Positions 14,112-15,757 of a DNA stretch of 15,757 nucleotides are shown one piece after another. How positions within the stretch are numbered: the first letter of the stretch is position 1; each line of letters starts with the position of its first letter. Under the pieces are notes generated by a model that saw only the letters and a program-made list of their open reading frames with translations, did no database searches and was not told where the DNA came from. This DNA is from JBEKSX01 sp049516635 (GTDB lineage Bacteria > Bacteroidota > Ignavibacteria > Tepidaquicellales > OLB5). The stretch lies in contig JBEKSX010000070.1 of the NCBI GenBank assembly GCA_049516635.1, positions 1 to 15,757 on the forward strand. The letters are read 5' to 3'. The position numbers and the translations under genes were made by a program.

Positions 14112-14360
14112 ATTAAAATAGACAAAGCAAAAATTCCGGGTCAGGAATGGACATGGAATCATGACCAGCAGGGGTTCGAAGGTGTGAATACCTTTGAACA
14201 TAAGTTGTTGTGGTTTACACAAAGATATGATTCCGAGTCTCACATTAAAACAAAAGAACAAACTTATGAGGATTTTATGAGAGACGGTCCCATCTTTGAT
14301 GATATACCGGCAGATATATTGGTGGATCTATATGAGCTTATCGTAAATGCAGTGGGTTGA
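14112..14360 (+). CDS. Unrecognised 82-aa protein, apparent ATT start
   Basis: After the dienelactone hydrolase stop, a frame runs from the TAG at 14106-14108 to TGA at 14358-14360 without interruption. The translation looks like a real protein: QEWTWNHDQQGFEGVNTF near the start (11-28), KLLWFTQRYDSE (31-42), then EDFMRDGPIFDDIPADIL (53-70) and an amphipathic end. It has three Trp, several Phe and Tyr, and no low complexity. No ATG, GTG or TTG precedes the Trp-rich part. ATT 14112 follows a good purine-rich ribosome site, and GTG 14184 would remove the first 24 residues. Predicted soluble, acidic, no signal peptide. I do not recognise the family. It may be co-transcribed with the S4 gene 53 bp later. 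Alternatively a sequencing or natural frameshift in the G-rich run could have removed its true start. Confidence 0.6.
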   Translation: MKIDKAKIPGQEWTWNHDQQGFEGVNTFEHKLLWFTQRYDSESHIKTKEQTYEDFMRDGPIFDDIPADILVDLYELIVNAVG

Positions 14361-14413
14361 TATAATGTCATTAGAGCCGGAAGAAGAAAACATTACCTGT
14401 AATTTAAGATTTG

Positions 14414-14800
14414 ATGGGACAGGATAATAAACTACGCATAGACAAGTGGCTTTGGGCTGTAAGAGTTTTCAAATCACGAACGCTGGCTACTGAAGCCTGT
14501 GCAGGAGGGAAGGTAAAGATTGAAGGCAAGAGCATCAAGCCTTCGAGAGTAATTAAAACTAGTGAGGTTGTCTCGGTACAGTCCGGTTATATTAAACGGA
14601 CTTACAGGGTTCTCGGTTTGCTTGAAAAAAGAGTCTCCGCTAAATTGGCAATGGTCTATGCCGAAGATATTACACTGGAAGAAGAACTGCAGAAAATAAA
14701 GATTGCCAAATACAGCTCCTATATTTCGCGTTTCAGAGGAGCTGGGAGACCTACAAAAAAAGACCGCAGGACACTTGAAAAAATAAATCCGTACAGATAA
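14414..14800 (+). CDS. hslR: S4-domain RNA-binding protein, Hsp15-like
   Basis: This 128-aa protein begins with an S4 domain: LRIDKWLWAVRVFKSRTLATEAC (residues ~7-29), then GGKVKIEGKSIKPSRVIKTSEVV. The RIDKWLW opening and the basic C-terminal helix (RFRGAGRPTKKDRR, ~107-120) match Hsp15/HslR. In E. coli that heat-shock protein binds free 50S subunits carrying stalled peptidyl-tRNA and returns them to the cycle. TTG 14411 and ATG 14414 are adjacent in frame; I chose ATG because it is the stronger codon and gives the usual start. No strong ribosome site is visible. The protein is very basic, as expected for rRNA binding. Hsp15 membership is likely; the heat-shock role is inferred. Confidence 0.88.
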   Translation: MGQDNKLRIDKWLWAVRVFKSRTLATEACAGGKVKIEGKSIKPSRVIKTSEVVSVQSGYIKRTYRVLGLLEKRVSAKLAMVYAEDITLEEELQKIKIAKYSSYISRFRGAGRPTKKDRRTLEKINPYR

Positions 14801-14943
14801 CTTTCGATTTTTCTCAACCTTAATTTTTTTACCTTTCATAATTAATTAGATTTTCGTACCCTTGCTCACGATTTTTTTTCTGTTTTCGAATGCTCCCGGC
14901 ACGGAATTAATTAATTAATAATATATTAGAGAGGATTAATAAT

Positions 14944-15459
14944 ATGATATCACAAAAACTTCAGGATGCAATTAACGAACAAATAAACCGTGAATTTTAT
15001 TCGGAGTATCTTTATCTTTCGATGGAAGCTTACTGCCGTTCTATGGATCTGGACGGTTTTGCTAATTTTTTCCACGTACAGACACAGGAAGAACACTTCC
15101 ATGGTATGAAGCTGTATAATTTTCTTATTGACCTTGACGGCAGAGTTGTTCTTAAAAGCATCGCCGCCCCTCAAACCGAATTCAAGTCAGTTATCGAAAT
15201 ATTCGAGAAAACGCTCGAGCACGAAAAGTTTGTAACCAAATCTATCAATGAGCTGATGGATACTGCAATGAAAGATAATAATCATGCAGTTATTAGTTTT
15301 CTAAAATGGTTCGTTGACGAGCAGGTCGAAGAAGAAGCTACCGATTCCAAAATACTGGCAAAGCTTAAGCTCATCAACGGTGAGGGTCATGGAATTCTGA
15401 TGCTCGACGCAGAGCTTGCACAAAGGACATTCACACCAGCTGCAGAAAGTGCTGCATAA
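14944..15459 (+). CDS. ftnA: Bacterial non-heme ferritin
   Basis: This 171-aa four-helix-bundle protein would assemble as a 24-mer that oxidises Fe(II) and stores it as ferric mineral in the cytoplasm. The ferroxidase centre is complete by comparison with E. coli FtnA: Glu17 and Tyr24 (REFYSEYLY), Glu50 and His53 (QEEHFHGMK), Glu94 (LEHEK), Gln127 and Glu130 (DEQVEEE). The C-site Glu126/Glu129 region is also acidic. Length is typical. The ribosome site GAGAGG (14929-14934) lies 9 nt before ATG. The 143-bp gap upstream is AT-rich, with T runs and a TTAATTAATTAA palindromic tract near 14905-14918. I cannot identify a Fur box in it. Iron storage is well supported; regulation is not. Confidence 0.96.
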   Translation: MISQKLQDAINEQINREFYSEYLYLSMEAYCRSMDLDGFANFFHVQTQEEHFHGMKLYNFLIDLDGRVVLKSIAAPQTEFKSVIEIFEKTLEHEKFVTKSINELMDTAMKDNNHAVISFLKWFVDEQVEEEATDSKILAKLKLINGEGHGILMLDAELAQRTFTPAAESAA

Positions 15460-15476
15460 AGTTCCAGAAAAATATT

Positions 15477-15757
15477 ATGTTTACTTCATACTGTAAAATA
15501 TATTCAATTCTTTTAATTTTGATATGTAACTTATCAGTATTTTCACAGGGCTGGTTCGTTCAGACGGCATTTAATCCTCAGCAATCATTACAGGTGATAA
15601 GGTTTTATGATGCAAATACTGGTTATACTACCGCCCCTCTATACAATAGCTCGACATTCAATATTCACAAAACCACGAATGCGGGACAAAATTGGACAGA
15701 TCAAAGCTCGGGATATACATCTATGCGCTTTATGTCTATGTGGTGCATAAGTGCTGA
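15477..15757 (+). CDS. Secreted Ycf48/BNR-like repeat protein, 3'-truncated
   Basis: An open frame runs from ATG 15477 to the window end (93 complete codons) with no stop. Residues 1-23 are a signal peptide (FTSYCKIYSILLILICNLSVFSQ, cleavage near SQ|GW). The mature part shows VIRFYDANTGYTTAP, then FNIHKTTNAGQNWTDQSSG, the repeat signature of Ycf48-like/BNR beta-propeller proteins ('F.d.ntGy ... i.kTtnGG.nW'). In FCB-group bacteria such proteins usually end with a type IX secretion sorting domain, but that part lies outside the window. It begins only 17 bp after the ferritin stop. Confidence 0.8.
   Translation, partial: MFTSYCKIYSILLILICNLSVFSQGWFVQTAFNPQQSLQVIRFYDANTGYTTAPLYNSSTFNIHKTTNAGQNWTDQSSGYTSMRFMSMWCISA

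Noticed and set aside
14173..14180. GGTTCGAA, T-loop-like, near a possible tRNA
   Set aside because: No acceptor, D or anticodon stems can be formed around it; it sits in the 14112-14360 ORF.
14365..14427. 20-codon ORF before and overlapping the Hsp15-like start
   Set aside because: Too short to support, no ribosome site, and no leader-peptide signature.
14905..14918. AATTAATTAATTAA tract upstream of ferritin as a Fur operator
   Set aside because: It is a simple AT repeat and does not match the GATAATGATAATCATTATC-type Fur consensus.

Overview
The window is a dense bacterial chromosome segment in which every gene I can support reads on the + strand. It most likely comes from the Bacteroidota/Ignavibacteriota (FCB) group. 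The support is a DUF4286 gene, a DUF302 gene, a partial secreted protein with Ycf48/BNR-like 'kTTNaGqNW' repeats, a promoter containing the Bacteroidota-type TAnnTTTG element, weak Shine-Dalgarno signals at many starts, and several TTG/GTG starts. The species cannot be fixed from the sequence. I see no rRNA, tRNA, CRISPR array, insertion sequence or prophage.

Layout. (1) 1-3535 is an envelope cluster. It begins with a 5'-truncated type-1 periplasmic-binding-fold protein, followed two bases later by a secreted LysM protein. A strong promoter then precedes a small coiled-coil lipoprotein and a second, paralogous LysM protein with a long Lys/Glu-rich tail. A perfect 14-bp intrinsic terminator closes the unit. 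(2) 3641-8671 is housekeeping: phoH, a terminator, then scpA, scpB, an RsuA/RluB-type pseudouridine synthase and lysS, packed with short overlaps (chromosome segregation, rRNA modification, tRNA charging). (3) 8696-11434 holds a class-V aminotransferase-fold enzyme, a DUF302 protein and an RlmI-type 23S rRNA methyltransferase. (4) 11596-13042 holds a divergent SDR lacking the usual Tyr/Lys pair, a DUF4286 protein and a small zinc-ribbon protein. (5) 13243-15757 holds a secreted dienelactone hydrolase-family protein, an unrecognised 82-aa ORF that appears to start at ATT, an Hsp15-like S4 protein, a ferritin, and the start of a secreted Ycf48/BNR-like protein cut by the window end.

How they work together. 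Most of the window is ordinary core metabolism and information processing. The least explained part is the first 3.5 kb. Two LysM paralogs flank a Braun-lipoprotein-like coiled coil with a C-terminal lysine, next to a periplasmic binding-fold protein with no transporter genes in view. I infer an outer-membrane-to-peptidoglycan tethering or peptidoglycan-synthesis-regulating module. That function is a hypothesis and is not shown by the sequence. A second item worth attention is the 14112-14360 ORF, which starts without ATG, GTG or TTG.
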